NCBI RefSeq assembly: GCF_003350925.1
Contig: NZ_KZ857178.1
Coordinates: 45,681 to 109,680 of the forward strand
From: Dyella tabacisoli
GTDB taxonomy: Bacteria > Pseudomonadota > Gammaproteobacteria > Xanthomonadales > Rhodanobacteraceae
Reading direction: 5' to 3'
Length of the DNA stretch: 64,000 nucleotides
The notes under the pieces are model-generated. The model did no database searches. It worked only from the letters and a program-made list of their open reading frames with translations, and had not been told where the DNA came from. A program made the translations under genes and the position numbers. Of the stretch, positions 63,680 through 64,000 are shown one piece after another (within the stretch, counting starts at the first letter, position 1; every line of letters starts with the position of its first letter).

Positions 63680-64000
63680 GCGAACGCGAGCACGCATCGC
63701 CTGGGGCTGCTTTCCCGGTATGCAGGGGGAGGCGGCGCCTGTGCTCGATGGCCGTTCTCATGCTTATGGCTGCCTTACTTGCCAGTTGCTCGCGACAAGC
63801 CAATGACTCGCATGAGCTGACCTTCTGGACGGTCGGTCGCGAAGGTGAAGCGGTCGCCAAGTTGATTCCCGATTTTGAGCGCGAACACCCTGGGGTGCAT
63901 GTAAAGCTGCAGCAATTGCCACTCACCGCCGCACATCAGAAACTGCTCACCGCCGTCGCTGGCGGTTCGACGCCTGACCTGACCCAGCTCGGCAATACCT
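63676..64000 (+). CDS. Sugar ABC-transporter substrate-binding lipoprotein, 3'-truncated by the window edge
   Basis: The first 108 codons of an extracellular solute-binding protein, family 1. A hydrophobic stretch and lipobox (AVLMLMAALLASC) predict a lipidated Cys. The mature start ELTFWTVGREGEAVAKLIPDF, then EREHPGVHVKLQQLP and AVAGGSTPDLTQLGN, is typical of CUT1 sugar-binding proteins. The GTG at 63676 overlaps the hydrolase stop codon, suggesting coupling. An ATG at 63748 is the alternative. Permease and ATPase genes are expected just beyond the window. Confidence 0.85.
   Translation, partial: MSEREHASPGAAFPVCRGRRRLCSMAVLMLMAALLASCSRQANDSHELTFWTVGREGEAVAKLIPDFEREHPGVHVKLQQLPLTAAHQKLLTAVAGGSTPDLTQLGNT

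Overview
The window is GC-rich gammaproteobacterial chromosome, most like the Xanthomonadales and probably the Rhodanobacteraceae (Dyella, Frateuria or Rhodanobacter type). This assignment is an inference from gene content. The evidence is a complete Entner-Doudoroff operon, many TonB-dependent receptors including two of the Oar/carboxypeptidase-regulatory type, an algZ-algR-hemC block, rsmG-parA-parB, and intergenic DNA crowded with short structured repeats. I see no rRNA, tRNA, CRISPR array, complete insertion sequence or prophage.

Layout. 1-8.7 kb: the 3' part of the helicase gene lhr, an NTF2-like protein, an S10 carboxypeptidase-like enzyme, an EamA transporter and a divergent FtrA-type regulator/rhodanese pair. 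8.9-14.6 kb: eda, edd, pgl and zwf on the minus strand, facing a divergent GntR/HutC regulator with four TGGTAT boxes between. 15.3-22.3 kb: two paralogous RND pump permeases without an adaptor. 22.4-31.4 kb: btuB behind a cobalamin riboswitch, then two divergent TonB receptors sharing an AT-rich 0.9 kb control region. 32-36.3 kb: an acyltransferase, a MATE pump, a DUF2239 gene with a clear operator-bearing promoter, and a PagL-like lipid A deacylase. 36.4-41.3 kb: an Emr-type tripartite efflux operon (MarR regulator, outer-membrane factor, EmrA, EmrB). 41.4-54.3 kb: an AraC regulator, an S9 peptidase, a carboxylesterase, algZ-algR-hemC, a DUF481 outer-membrane protein, a WYL regulator, a patatin, DUF488 and a GT2 enzyme. 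54.5-57.7 kb: parB, parA, rsmG and a short SPFH protein. 58.1-64 kb: a carbohydrate locus (LacI regulator, Oar-like TonB receptor, GH144-like glucoamylase-domain protein, sugar-binding lipoprotein cut by the window edge), tentatively for beta-1,2-glucan.

The most unusual content lies between the genes. Three repeat families recur. (1) Arrays of 8-11 perfect GGGGAAC heptads followed by an A-rich core and an inverted GTTCCCC end, four copies. (2) A roughly 240-bp multi-hairpin element, four copies plus a head fragment, whose stems change in a compensatory way between copies. (3) A 40-bp C-rich/G-rich palindromic unit, one copy of which lies inside the lhr reading frame at the left edge. Two promoters are also well resolved: the DUF2239 gene has three TACCCGGC boxes placed on a sigma70 promoter, and the MarR gene has a 9+9 bp palindrome on a promoter whose predicted start gives a nearly leaderless mRNA.
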